From NCBI RefSeq assembly GCF_030674635.1, contig NZ_CP089978.1:1364001-1428000 (forward strand): a stretch of 64,000 nt of DNA. The letters are read 5' to 3'. Numbering within the stretch: the stretch's first letter is position 1; each line of letters starts with the position of its first letter. The position numbers were made by a program, and so were the translations under genes. The notes under the pieces are model-generated. The model searched no databases, was not told the DNA's origin, and saw nothing but the letters and a program-made list of their open reading frames with translations. This document shows positions 37,955 through 47,031 of the stretch, piece by piece. The stretch comes from Moraxella sp. ZY210820 (GTDB lineage: Bacteria > Pseudomonadota > Gammaproteobacteria > Pseudomonadales > Moraxellaceae).

Positions 37955-38536
37955 ATGAAATTTTATCAAATTGCCATTATGACCAGTGTTGCTATTATCG
38001 CAACAGGGTGCAAAGTTAATGCCTCTACTGCGGAAAATACTCAACCACCACAAATTATCCAACAACCTACAACTGTTGTGCAAAAACCATCAACTATCGT
38101 AACGCCTACTCAAACAGCAAACCAAACATTAAGCAATATCCATCAAGCGATTCAACTTGCTGAGCAACATACTAAAGGTACAGCTGTTGAACTTGAATTT
38201 CATCAAAATCATGGTTCTGCCATTTATGATGTAGAAACAATTCAAGGTACACATCAGCACCGTGTACAAATTGATGCAAAAACAGGACAAATTTTATCAA
38301 GCTATAGCGAACGTGAATTGGATTTAAAGCCTAAAGCTAAAATTAACCTAAGTCAAGCTATTGATATTGCACAAAAAAATATTTCAGGTCAAGTGCTTGA
38401 AGCGAGCTTAGACTATGAATATATCCACGCACATTATGAAATTAAAATCTTAGCAAGTAATGGGCATCCTTATGAAGTACGCATTAATGCAAATACAGGC
38501 GAAGTGGTACAATCTAAAGTAGAATATGATGATTAA
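37955..38536 (+). CDS. Lipoprotein with two PepSY domains
   Basis: A 193-residue exported protein. The signal ends in a lipobox (IATGC, Cys19). A Pro/Gln/Thr-rich linker (about residues 25-60) precedes two PepSY modules: LSNIHQAIQLAEQHTKGTAV to HRVQIDAKTGQILSS, and LSQAIDIAQKNISGQVLEAS to YEVRINANTGEVVQS. PepSY domains are often found in protease-inhibitor or redox/iron contexts, but no specific role follows. It is monocistronic, divergent from pncA, with a GAGGAAAG ribosome-binding site before the ATG. Confidence 0.85.
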   Translation: MKFYQIAIMTSVAIIATGCKVNASTAENTQPPQIIQQPTTVVQKPSTIVTPTQTANQTLSNIHQAIQLAEQHTKGTAVELEFHQNHGSAIYDVETIQGTHQHRVQIDAKTGQILSSYSERELDLKPKAKINLSQAIDIAQKNISGQVLEASLDYEYIHAHYEIKILASNGHPYEVRINANTGEVVQSKVEYDD

Positions 38537-38653
38537 TGTTATTCTAAATGTAGCTTAAAATATCATGATATAAGGATGAATGATGCTTCGCCCTTATAAT
38601 TTTTTAAAATTGAGTGAGTATATCATCAAATTATAAAATTATACTTAAAAATA

Positions 38654-38680
38654 AAAAAGACATCACAATGATGTCTTTTT
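38654..38680 (-). terminator. Intrinsic terminator after tRNA-Ser
   Basis: A perfect 12-bp stem, AAAAAGACATCA (38654-38665) with TGATGTCTTTTT (38669-38680) and a 3-nt loop. It lies 14 nt after the tRNA 3' end and is probably bidirectional. Confidence 0.88.
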
Positions 38681-38693
38681 TATGATTTAAATA

Positions 38694-38783
38694 TGGCGGA
38701 AGCGGTGAGATTCGAACTCACGGAGGGCGTGAACCCTCGTCGGTTTTCAAGACCGGTGCATTAAACCACTCTGCCACGCTTCC
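38694..38783 (-). tRNA. tRNA-Ser (anticodon UGA)
   Basis: On the minus strand a 90-nt gene folds as a type II tRNA. The acceptor arm GGAAGCG pairs with CGCTTCC, then discriminator G and an encoded CCA (38696-38694). The anticodon arm CCGGTCTTGAAAACCG-type stem and loop contains TGA. The long variable arm ACGAGGGTTCACGCCCTC is typical of serine, and the T-arm carries GTTCGAATC. It reads UCN codons, mainly UCA. It stands between the PepSY gene and ppiD with its own terminator. Confidence 0.97.
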
Positions 38784-38859
38784 ATGTTTAATATCATACA
38801 AATTTTACATTAATAATTCAAGTATTTTTATAACTATTTAAGTAAAAAATAAACAAAAT

Positions 38860-38894
38860 AAAAGAGATAGTTTAAATATTAGACTATCTCTTTT
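38860..38894 (-). terminator. Intrinsic terminator of ppiD
   Basis: A perfect 12-bp stem, AAAAGAGATAGT (38860-38871) with ACTATCTCTTTT (38883-38894). It lies 19 nt after the ppiD stop. Confidence 0.85.
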
Positions 38895-38912
38895 ATTTAT
38901 GAGCTGAATTAA

Positions 38913-40760
38913 TTATTTATTCTGAACATCTTTAATCTGAGCATTTGAACGTAAATAATACAAATAATCGCCTAACTCACGTTGTGCATAATAATTTTTC
39001 AATTCATTTTTTCCAATTTGCTCAGCTTTATCTATTGTTGGATGTTTCACTTCAGAAACAGCAATTAAAATTAACTCATTCCCCATATTTAATGTGCCAA
39101 CTGACCATTTACCCGTCGCTGGTTTAGGTAAACTAAAAGCAACATTTTGTACTTGTGGTAATAAGTTTTGTCCACGGCGTAAAAAGCCTGCGTCTTCAAA
39201 TTTTAACTGACTATTTGCTACCACTTCTTGAGCAGGTTTAGTTTTAAAATCAGCTAGAGTTGTTTGCAATTTTTGCTTAGCAAGCTCTGTTGCTTTTTCA
39301 TTCAAGACTAACGTTTTTGCATATTCTTTAACTTTATCAAAAGTTTGTACGCCCGCAGGAGTATAATTGCTTACTTTGACCCACACCACATCACCATTAG
39401 ACAATTGCAAACTACTTGAAGCACGATATTCACCCTGTTTACTCTCATCACCAAATATACGATTTTTTACAACCGTTTGGCTTAAAATCGGATGTTGTGT
39501 ATTTGCAATTACGTGTGTATTTTGTACACTTGAACCTTGCACCGCCTGCTGAATAGTTTCTAAACTATCACTTCCCATTACATCTTCATTTAACTGATTA
39601 ATCGCTTCCACCACCGCATTTTCAGTTTTATGTTTTTGTATTTGAGCAGTTAAAGTTGCCTTGAGACTTTCAAAACTAGGGGCTTCACTCAACTCACTAC
39701 TAATTAAATGGTAACCAAAAGGAGTTTTAATCGGTTGAGAAACCTTACCTACCGTTGTCTTCTGAATTGTTTGGTCAAAATTCTCTGATACGCTACCTTT
39801 AGCATAATTGCTAATCCAACCACCGTTATCCTTAGAATCCACATCGTCAGAATAGTTTTTAGCAACTTGAGCAAAACTTTCACCTGACTCAATTTTTTCA
39901 TACGCCTCTTTTGCTCGTTTTTGTGCATCCAGTTCCGTACGACCAGATGTTGTAATTAAGATATGCTTTACTTTACGTGGTAAATTTTGTACATACTGTT
40001 GATATGCTTGTTTTAAATCTTCATCACTTATTGAAATACGTTCTTTCAATAATTGCTCTGGCTTAACAACGATAAAGCTCACATCTGCTTGAGCAAGCTG
40101 GATAAATTTCTTTTGATGTTTATCATAATAGCTTTTCACTTCAGCATCACTTACTGTTACCTCTTGTAAATAGTTTTTTAATGGTACACTAGCTAAAAAT
40201 AAATGACGTTGTTCACTAGCTAAACTATTGATTTGTTGTACATCTTTTGGATTAACCAACGCCATACTCAAACCAGCCACTAACATTTGCAACGCTTGGT
40301 CTTGACGTACTTGAGCAACAAAAGAATCATTTGTTTGACGTGTATCACGCAGATATTGTTCATATTTTTGTGCTGAAAACACACCATTTTCTTGTAATTG
40401 TTCATTTTGCATCAGCATTTGTTCAATTTGTTCTGCACTTAATGCCAAATTTAATTTATCTGCTTGTTGTACTAATAGGTGGCGTGAAATTAAATTATCA
40501 ACAGCCGCTTTATAAATAAAGTCTTGATTTAATAAAGTCGTATCTCCACCCACAGACTGCAAAAAATTTCTTTGTAAACTTTGAATTTGTGCATCTAAAT
40601 CTTCTTTAGCAATGGAGTCACCATTAATGACGTGCGTTGCATTCACTGAGTTAGACTGAGCAAAATAGCTTTCTATCCCCAAGAAAGCAAAAGGAATAGT
40701 AAACAGTACCAATAAGCCTTTACCAAACCAACCAGTCACAAATTTACGAAAATTTTCCAT
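38913..40760 (-). CDS. ppiD: Periplasmic folding chaperone / peptidyl-prolyl isomerase PpiD
   Basis: A 615-residue inner-membrane-anchored chaperone that meets proteins leaving the Sec translocon. One helix at about residues 15-33 (LLVLFTIPFAFLGIESYFA) follows a short cytosolic start MENFRKFVTGWFGKG, as in PpiD. A SurA-like N-terminal domain runs to about 230. The parvulin domain lies around RKVKHILITTSGRTELDAQK to KTPFGYHLISSELSEAP, and a C-terminal chaperone part follows. It is monocistronic, next to tRNA-Ser and divergent from the TonB receptor. In many genomes it follows hupB and lon; they are not here. Confidence 0.93.
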   Translation of the reverse strand: MENFRKFVTGWFGKGLLVLFTIPFAFLGIESYFAQSNSVNATHVINGDSIAKEDLDAQIQSLQRNFLQSVGGDTTLLNQDFIYKAAVDNLISRHLLVQQADKLNLALSAEQIEQMLMQNEQLQENGVFSAQKYEQYLRDTRQTNDSFVAQVRQDQALQMLVAGLSMALVNPKDVQQINSLASEQRHLFLASVPLKNYLQEVTVSDAEVKSYYDKHQKKFIQLAQADVSFIVVKPEQLLKERISISDEDLKQAYQQYVQNLPRKVKHILITTSGRTELDAQKRAKEAYEKIESGESFAQVAKNYSDDVDSKDNGGWISNYAKGSVSENFDQTIQKTTVGKVSQPIKTPFGYHLISSELSEAPSFESLKATLTAQIQKHKTENAVVEAINQLNEDVMGSDSLETIQQAVQGSSVQNTHVIANTQHPILSQTVVKNRIFGDESKQGEYRASSSLQLSNGDVVWVKVSNYTPAGVQTFDKVKEYAKTLVLNEKATELAKQKLQTTLADFKTKPAQEVVANSQLKFEDAGFLRRGQNLLPQVQNVAFSLPKPATGKWSVGTLNMGNELILIAVSEVKHPTIDKAEQIGKNELKNYYAQRELGDYLYYLRSNAQIKDVQNK

Positions 40761-40938
40761 AGGAAATCCGAATAATCTAATCTATAAAAATTATATTATT
40801 CTACTAAAATTTTAGCTAAAAATCATCTGCTATATTTTAGTTTTTTGTACATGAACCATAAACCATCTACTTTCTAATGAATTCTTTTTCATTGCTCAAT
40901 AGCTATCTAAAAAACATATCAACCGCCTAATTGTTATT

Positions 40939-40957
40939 GATAATATTAATCATTAAT
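40939..40957 (+). promoter_or_regulatory. Fur-box-like site upstream of the TonB receptor
   Basis: GATAATATTAATCATTAAT matches the 19-bp Fur consensus at about 15 positions. It lies 67 nt before the receptor start, suitable for iron-dependent repression. Confidence 0.65.
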
Positions 40958-41023
40958 AACTACACTTAAATTAAATTTAATTGTATCATAATATGTATAA
41001 AATTTTTATTTTAGGCTATTTAT

Positions 41024-43171
41024 ATGTCAAAATCTCCCCTACTCACTAAAAGCTTACTCGCAATAGCTTTATGTACCATTTATTCTTCTGCTTTTGCACA
41101 ACAAACAACAGAACAACAAGCAGTTGAAACAACACAACAGCTCGAAACTATTGAAGTTCAAGCGAACGATAATGATAATCAAGGTATCATTGCTAAAAAA
41201 GCAACATCTGCATTAAAATCAGATGCACCATTATTTGAAACTGCTCAATCTGTATCTGTTATTACCCAAGAACAATTACAACAAAAACAAGCAAAAACCT
41301 TAGCTGAAGCAGTAGCAGGTACGGCTGGTGTTGTTTCAGACCAATTAGGTAGACGTGGCTGGGATGATGTGATGATACGTGGGCAAGATGCAATCAACTC
41401 ATTATTTATCGATGGTTTACGCCTTACGCAAGACCGCATGGGTGCAGTTGAAATGTCAGGTATGGAACAAGTTGAAATCGTCAAAGGTCCATCATCGACT
41501 AATTTTGGTTTGACTCTACCAGGCGGGATTATTAATTTAGTTAGTAAAACACCACAAAACCATACCTTTTATCGTGGTTCATTGAGCTATGGCTCACAAC
41601 AATTAAAAGAAGCAACGTTCGATATTAACTATGCACCCAATCAAACAAATCAAGGTGCATTTCGTATCAACGGACGTATTGCTGACCAAAATGACCCTAC
41701 TGATTATGTTTATGCAAAAAACTATTATATTGCTCCATCATATCGTTTTAATCTAGGCGATAAAACAGACTTAGCCATATTAGCAAGTTATCAATATCGA
41801 GAATATTTACGTCAGCATGGTATTCCAACTGTAGGTACATTAATTGATAATGGTCTAAACTTAGGCAAAATTCCCAATCAACGTTTTATTGGTGAACCTG
41901 ACCATAACCCTAATACATATGAAGTCTATCGTATAGGTTATCAATTACAACATCTATTTGATAATGGTGCAAAATTCAAACAATCTTTTGCAACACAGCA
42001 AAGCCAACAAATTGGACATCCTATTTTTTTCCGTGATTTAAGTCGTGATAAACTTACCATTCGCCGAGAAGCCCGCTATCAAGATTTTGAAAGTAAAATA
42101 CTGAATTTAGACTCAAATGTTGAACAAACTTTCAATTTAGGCTCAACCCAACATCATATTATGCTTGGTTTAGATTTAGCCCATGAAGATTTAGAAATTT
42201 ATAATAAACGTTGTCGTCCATCTGGTAATTTCAACTTATATCAACCTGTCTATGGACAAAATATTGACTGCTACCGTTCAACCACTAATTTTAATCGCTT
42301 AGATTATACTGATACTCGTTTACAATCAGCAGGCTTATATTTACGTAATCGTATGCACTTAACACCAAATTTTGTAGTCAATTTAGCAGGTCGTTATGAT
42401 TGGACAAAGAGCAAAATCAATAATTTAATCAATAACAATCAACTAAATGTACGTAAAAATGCCTTTACAGGAAATATCTCTGCGTTGTATAACATCAACC
42501 AATTATTTGCTCCTTATGTAAGTTATTCGACTTCATTTTTACCTGTAACTGATTTAGACCGTAATAATCAAGTGCTTGACCCCGAAACAGGTAAACAATA
42601 TGAAATTGGTTTAAAATGGCAAAATCGTCAGCAGAATATTTCTGGGACATTAGCTTATTTTGACTTGACTAGAGCAAATGTTGTTAATGAAGATAATGAC
42701 GGTTACAATGTATCAGTAGGTGAGCAACGCACCAAAGGTTTTGAAACAGAAATTCGAGCCGAACTAAATCAACATTGGCAACTCACAGGTGCATATAGCT
42801 ATACACCTTTTGCCAAAATTACCAAACATACTGAGCCAAATACGGTAGGTAATTGGATTAATCATGTAGCAAAACATCAATATAATATTAATACACGCTA
42901 TTATCCCAACCACATTGGTGAACAAGGTTGGTATATAGGTACAGGTATATCAGGACAAGGTAAAACACCTGTTGCTCGTCTCAATCAAAATTTAGCAGGA
43001 TATTATTTATTCAATGTTGAAACAGGTTATAAAGCTCATCGTTGGTCTGCCAATTTAGCAATCAAAAATCTTTTTGATAAACAGTATTATGCTGGTGTTT
43101 ATTCAAATGGTAATGTGATTGCTGTTGGCAATCCACGTCAAATTAACTTCACTGTCAATTTTGATTTCTAA
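41024..43171 (+). CDS. TonB-dependent siderophore receptor
   Basis: A 715-residue outer-membrane receptor. The signal peptide ends at SSAFA (about residue 25). A TonB-box-like segment LETIEVQAND is followed by the plug domain: APLFETAQSVSVITQEQL, VMIRGQDAINSLFIDGLRL and MEQVEIVKGPSSTNFG. A 22-strand barrel ends in the canonical aromatic C-terminus NFTVNFDF. The plug resembles the FhuE/FpvA-like siderophore class; the ligand is unknown. A Fur-box-like site precedes it and a strong terminator follows. No siderophore synthesis or ABC import genes are adjacent. Confidence 0.93.
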   Translation: MSKSPLLTKSLLAIALCTIYSSAFAQQTTEQQAVETTQQLETIEVQANDNDNQGIIAKKATSALKSDAPLFETAQSVSVITQEQLQQKQAKTLAEAVAGTAGVVSDQLGRRGWDDVMIRGQDAINSLFIDGLRLTQDRMGAVEMSGMEQVEIVKGPSSTNFGLTLPGGIINLVSKTPQNHTFYRGSLSYGSQQLKEATFDINYAPNQTNQGAFRINGRIADQNDPTDYVYAKNYYIAPSYRFNLGDKTDLAILASYQYREYLRQHGIPTVGTLIDNGLNLGKIPNQRFIGEPDHNPNTYEVYRIGYQLQHLFDNGAKFKQSFATQQSQQIGHPIFFRDLSRDKLTIRREARYQDFESKILNLDSNVEQTFNLGSTQHHIMLGLDLAHEDLEIYNKRCRPSGNFNLYQPVYGQNIDCYRSTTNFNRLDYTDTRLQSAGLYLRNRMHLTPNFVVNLAGRYDWTKSKINNLINNNQLNVRKNAFTGNISALYNINQLFAPYVSYSTSFLPVTDLDRNNQVLDPETGKQYEIGLKWQNRQQNISGTLAYFDLTRANVVNEDNDGYNVSVGEQRTKGFETEIRAELNQHWQLTGAYSYTPFAKITKHTEPNTVGNWINHVAKHQYNINTRYYPNHIGEQGWYIGTGISGQGKTPVARLNQNLAGYYLFNVETGYKAHRWSANLAIKNLFDKQYYAGVYSNGNVIAVGNPRQINFTVNFDF

Positions 43172-43187
43172 ATCATCAATCGACATC

Positions 43188-43223
43188 AATCGACCGATAA
43201 ATCAATTTTATCGGTCGATTTTT
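43188..43223 (+). terminator. Intrinsic terminator of the TonB receptor gene
   Basis: A perfect 14-bp stem, AATCGACCGATAAA (43188-43201) with TTTATCGGTCGATT (43207-43220), followed by Ts. It also lies at the 3' end of the convergent Nudix gene and may serve both. Confidence 0.9.
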
Positions 43224-43229
43224 ATATAT

Positions 43230-44144
43230 TTAAAATGCTCGAATACCTGCCACACCAAATCCACCACATTCACGCACACGACTTAAATCATTCGGCTGTA
43301 AACCACCCAGTGCAAATATCATACATAAACTGTTATTTGCTGATTGTTCAAATATTTCCCAACCTAAAGGCTTAACATCAGGGTGCGTTGTTGTTTTTTG
43401 TACAGGGCTATAAAATACTGCATCACAACCTATTTGCTCTGCCCATTTTAAGCTGGCTAATGAATGACATGATGCAATATAACTTTTATCATCATCAAGT
43501 TGTGTTTGTGCTAATAATTGCTGTTCAGTTAAATGTATGGCTTTTATCATTTTTTGTACATCGATAGAACATTGCTGATAAATTGTTTGATTAATAATGC
43601 ATTGAGCCAATAATTGTGGATTTTGCTGTGCAACGATATTTAATTGCTCAACCGCTTGAGTAACATTCAATTGCTCAAAACATCGCCAATAAAATTGGGT
43701 ACGTGTATTTAATTGTTCAATATCAGCAAAATCAGCACTAATTTTAATATAAGGTCGCCACATTAAACGTTGAATAATGCTTTGATTTGCCGATGGAAAT
43801 TGGAAATTTGCCAATTCATCACGATAAACCCATTGCCATCTCGGTACAATTTGATGATTTAAATCAAATGGTACACTAGCTTGGAAAACGTGTAAATGCA
43901 CTGTTCTATCATCATATTGATGAACAATTTCATCAAAATAACACCAATGTTCAATATCAATTCCCACTTCTTCAAGCACTTCACGGCGGCAGGCTTGCAT
44001 AGGTGTTTCGCCTTGCTCCACCTTCCCTCCTGCAAATTCATATTGCCCACCTTGATGTAAATGTTCATCTCGCCAAGCAATTAAAGTTTTACCCTGTTGA
44101 TTTAAAATTGCAATTGCAACGTGAATAATTTTTTTTGTATTCAT
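43230..44144 (-). CDS. Nudix hydrolase fused to a ThiE/TenI-like domain
   Basis: A 304-residue two-domain protein. Residues 1-130 are a MutT-type Nudix domain with box GGKVEQGETPMQACRREV then LEEVGI, complete for Mg binding. Residues of about 170-304 resemble a thiamine-phosphate-synthase (TenI) barrel: IKAIHLTEQQLL, SYIASCHSLASLKWAEQIGC, DAVFYSPVQKT and the phosphate-loop-like IFALGGLQPNDL. This fusion is known in gammaproteobacteria, where the Nudix half is often called MutT (8-oxo-dGTP). The ThiE half lacks obvious pyrophosphate residues, so its activity is doubtful. The Nudix start overlaps the upstream hydrolase by 4 bp. Confidence 0.88.
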   Translation of the reverse strand: MNTKKIIHVAIAILNQQGKTLIAWRDEHLHQGGQYEFAGGKVEQGETPMQACRREVLEEVGIDIEHWCYFDEIVHQYDDRTVHLHVFQASVPFDLNHQIVPRWQWVYRDELANFQFPSANQSIIQRLMWRPYIKISADFADIEQLNTRTQFYWRCFEQLNVTQAVEQLNIVAQQNPQLLAQCIINQTIYQQCSIDVQKMIKAIHLTEQQLLAQTQLDDDKSYIASCHSLASLKWAEQIGCDAVFYSPVQKTTTHPDVKPLGWEIFEQSANNSLCMIFALGGLQPNDLSRVRECGGFGVAGIRAF

Positions 44145-44947
44145 GATTGAGCCAAAATATTTTGAATGAATTGAGCAGTGATATTGGGGTGTTCCAATGG
44201 AAACATATGTCCGCCTTGTATTACTTGATAAGGAATAGCAAAATCACGCCGTGCTATCTCTGAAAAGCCTTGTTTTAAAAATAGGCTATCTTGCCCCATT
44301 AGCATATCGACTTTGACTTTAGGTTTAGGTTGTTTTCGCCACCAATATGATGGATTAGTACGGAAAATCTCCACCTCTGTCTCTCGTGAAATGGTTAAAG
44401 TAACACCACCACGCACTGTATCATTGCACAGTGCATATTGTAAATATAAATCAAAACAACGCTGGTCAAAATCTCTATAAAAACCCTTAGGTCTTAATAA
44501 TTCGCTTGCTTGTTCACGACTATGCCAATGGTCACGGCGTTTAAGTGATAAATGTGCAGGAGTAATTTTATCCAATAATATATGGTTAAAATATTTTGCA
44601 TAATGTAATTGTAAAGATGCTTTCCCTAAAATCAAAGGTGGGTCAAGTAAAATGATTCGTTCAAATAATTCAGGACGTTCATAAGATGCCAATAAAGTTA
44701 AAGCAGCACCTAAAGAATGTCCAATACCAATCACTTTACGTCCATGTGCTTGAGTAACGATACTGTCTATTACTTGATATTTTAAAGAATGCCAATGATT
44801 ATCAACAGGATAGCGTTGGTCTGTACCTAAATAACTTGGTAATTGAATAAAATCATAATCCTTCGCCAAGGCATCAAATAAAGGTTGATAAATTGGACTA
44901 GGCATTCCTGTAGCATGAGCAAAATGAATTAAAGGACGTTTTGACAT
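44141..44947 (-). CDS. Alpha/beta-hydrolase
   Basis: A 268-residue alpha/beta-fold hydrolase. The nucleophile elbow is GIGHSLGAALTLLAS (Ser in GHSLG), the HG-type start is IHFAHATGMPSPIYQPL, and the late His is in VIQGGHMFPLEHPN. There is a probable acid near LMGQDSLFL. It has no signal peptide, so it is cytosolic. It is coupled by ATGA overlap to the Nudix-ThiE-like gene, suggesting a joint but unknown metabolic role. Substrate cannot be inferred. Confidence 0.88.
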   Translation of the reverse strand: MSKRPLIHFAHATGMPSPIYQPLFDALAKDYDFIQLPSYLGTDQRYPVDNHWHSLKYQVIDSIVTQAHGRKVIGIGHSLGAALTLLASYERPELFERIILLDPPLILGKASLQLHYAKYFNHILLDKITPAHLSLKRRDHWHSREQASELLRPKGFYRDFDQRCFDLYLQYALCNDTVRGGVTLTISRETEVEIFRTNPSYWWRKQPKPKVKVDMLMGQDSLFLKQGFSEIARRDFAIPYQVIQGGHMFPLEHPNITAQFIQNILAQS

Positions 44948-45064
44948 CGTATTTTCATAAATGATTAAATAATCGAATTATCTTAACATTATTTCATCAT
45001 GATATGCTAAAAAAATATCTGATTTTTTGTTATACTGCTGATTATTTTTAGGTTGTTCTATATC

Positions 45065-45376
45065 ATGTCGCTAATACTTGATGATGATGGTCACTTACTC
45101 GACCATACCCAATGGAATGAGCAGATTGCTCAACAACTTGCTGATAATTTAGATATTCAACTTGATGATTGGCATATTCAAGTATTATTGGGCGTACGTC
45201 AATTTTATCAACAATTTGGCTATGCACCTGCGACACGTCCATTAATTAAATTTTTAGCTAAACATATTTCAGCTGATATTGATAATGCGATGTTACAACA
45301 ACGTTTTAATACAGGTTTAGTAGCACGTCATTTATGTCGTGTGGCAGGTGTTCCCAAACCTGCAAATTGTTTATAA
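45065..45376 (+). CDS. tusE: Sulfur-relay protein TusE (DsrC family)
   Basis: A 103-residue DsrC/TusE protein that accepts sulfur from TusBCD and passes it on for 2-thiouridine formation in tRNA wobble positions. The start at 45065 (MSLILDDDGHLLD) is preferred over 45053. The flexible C-terminal arm CRVAGVPKPANCL holds the essential penultimate Cys and the upstream Cys, 11 positions apart. TusBCD genes are not next to it. The kinase gene follows 26 bp later with its own ribosome-binding site. Confidence 0.9.
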   Translation: MSLILDDDGHLLDHTQWNEQIAQQLADNLDIQLDDWHIQVLLGVRQFYQQFGYAPATRPLIKFLAKHISADIDNAMLQQRFNTGLVARHLCRVAGVPKPANCL

Positions 45377-45402
45377 TTGATTATATTGATAGGAGTTTTA
45401 CT

Positions 45403-46770
45403 ATGTTTACTAATAATAAAATGAAAAATTTAAAAACATCAGCGACTGACCGCCGCTTATCTTTAGCCAAAGCATCTTTATTGGCTGGGGCGAAATTTGC
45501 CACTCGTAGTGCTAGTTCATTTTTTGCCAGTGAAGGTGAAAAAGAGCATTTACGCAAACAGGCTTTAAAAGAACAAGCCGAATATTTAGTCACGGAGATA
45601 GGTAAACTAAAAGGTTCTGTGGTTAAAATTGGACAGATGATGGCTTTATATGGTGAACATTTTTTACCTGCTGAAGTTACACAAGCACTCAATCAATTGA
45701 ATAGTCAAACGATTGCTTTAGAATGGGAAGTAATTTTTCGCCAATTACGTCATCAATTAGGCAGTAAAGTTGATGATTTAATCATTGACAGAGAGCCTTT
45801 AGGTTCGGCATCATTAGCACAAGTTCATCGAGCAAAACGTAAATCTGATGGTTTAGAATTAGTTTTAAAAATACAATATCCCAATGTTGCGAATGCCATT
45901 GATAGTGATATGACTTTGTTTAAAGATTTACTTAAGTTGGCTAGACTAGCACCACAAACGCGAGAATTTGACCAATGGTTTGAAGAAGTACGTCAAATGT
46001 TACACCGTGAAGTGGATTATCAACAAGAAGCAGAAACCACTAAGCGTTTTTATCAACGTTTAAAAGATGATCCACGTTATATCGTACCGCAAATCATTGA
46101 TGAATATTGCACTTCTCAAGTTTTATGTATGACCTATGAATATGGTATTCCATTGAATAGTCCACAAGTGCTTGATTTGGAACAACATCGCCGTAATGCT
46201 TTAGGCGAAGCTTCTTTAGAAATTGTCATTCGTGAAATTTTTGAATGGGGCGAGATGCAAACCGACCCTAATTTTGGTAATTATTTAGTACGTTTTGCTG
46301 AACAAGAACAACAACCAGACCAAATTATTTTACTTGATTTTGGTGCAATCCGCCAATTTGACCAACATTTGTTGAATATCGCACATGGTTTAATTTCTGC
46401 AGGTTATCAGCAAAATTTACAAGCGATGATGAATGCTATGACAGGTTATCCATATTTTAATCTGATTCCGCCACAATCTAAAGCAGATATGGCAACAATT
46501 TTTCTGATGACTACCGAAGCTATGGGGCAACCAACCGAACAATCTCAAGCCTATTTTGATGAACAAGGGCGGTATGACTGGAAAGCTAGTCATTTATATG
46601 CTCGTATCATGCAAAAAACCAGTACATCGGTTAATTCTCGCCATTTTACCGTGCCACCAAAAGAGTTTATGTTTATTAGTCGTAAGTTTATGGGGGCTTA
46701 TACCTTTATGACGGTATTGCAGGCGAAAACTAATATTCGTACTATTGTGGAGTGTTATTTACACATCTAA
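45403..46770 (+). CDS. ABC1/UbiB-family atypical kinase
   Basis: A 455-residue ADCK/UbiB-like protein. The ATG at 45403 has AGGAG 7 nt upstream; an in-frame start at 45334 overlaps tusE and is rejected. The family's KxGQ motif is KIGQMMALYGEHFLP. The Ala-rich loop region is EPLGSASLAQVHRAKRKSDG, the catalytic-type segment is MQTDPNFGNYLVR, and the metal site is IILLDFGAIRQFD. Unlike typical UbiB it has no C-terminal membrane helices that I can see. It may support ubiquinone synthesis or lipid homeostasis. It lies downstream of tusE. Confidence 0.88.
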   Translation: MFTNNKMKNLKTSATDRRLSLAKASLLAGAKFATRSASSFFASEGEKEHLRKQALKEQAEYLVTEIGKLKGSVVKIGQMMALYGEHFLPAEVTQALNQLNSQTIALEWEVIFRQLRHQLGSKVDDLIIDREPLGSASLAQVHRAKRKSDGLELVLKIQYPNVANAIDSDMTLFKDLLKLARLAPQTREFDQWFEEVRQMLHREVDYQQEAETTKRFYQRLKDDPRYIVPQIIDEYCTSQVLCMTYEYGIPLNSPQVLDLEQHRRNALGEASLEIVIREIFEWGEMQTDPNFGNYLVRFAEQEQQPDQIILLDFGAIRQFDQHLLNIAHGLISAGYQQNLQAMMNAMTGYPYFNLIPPQSKADMATIFLMTTEAMGQPTEQSQAYFDEQGRYDWKASHLYARIMQKTSTSVNSRHFTVPPKEFMFISRKFMGAYTFMTVLQAKTNIRTIVECYLHI

Positions 46771-47031
46771 TGCGTGTGGATATTAAATCATCAATATATC
46801 TTTATCATTGTACTATTGATATAAAAATGATTTAATTACAAGTATTTATTTACAACATTATAAAAAATAGAGTGTTTTATAAATCTACTATCCTAGTCAT
46901 ATATTCTCATAATTTGTTGTATTTATAAACAAAATAACAGTCTTTAATACCATAAATCCGACAAAATCTCTTGTATTTATTGAAATATATTTTTACAATC
47001 TAACAACATCTTTCCAAAATGGAACGCATAA

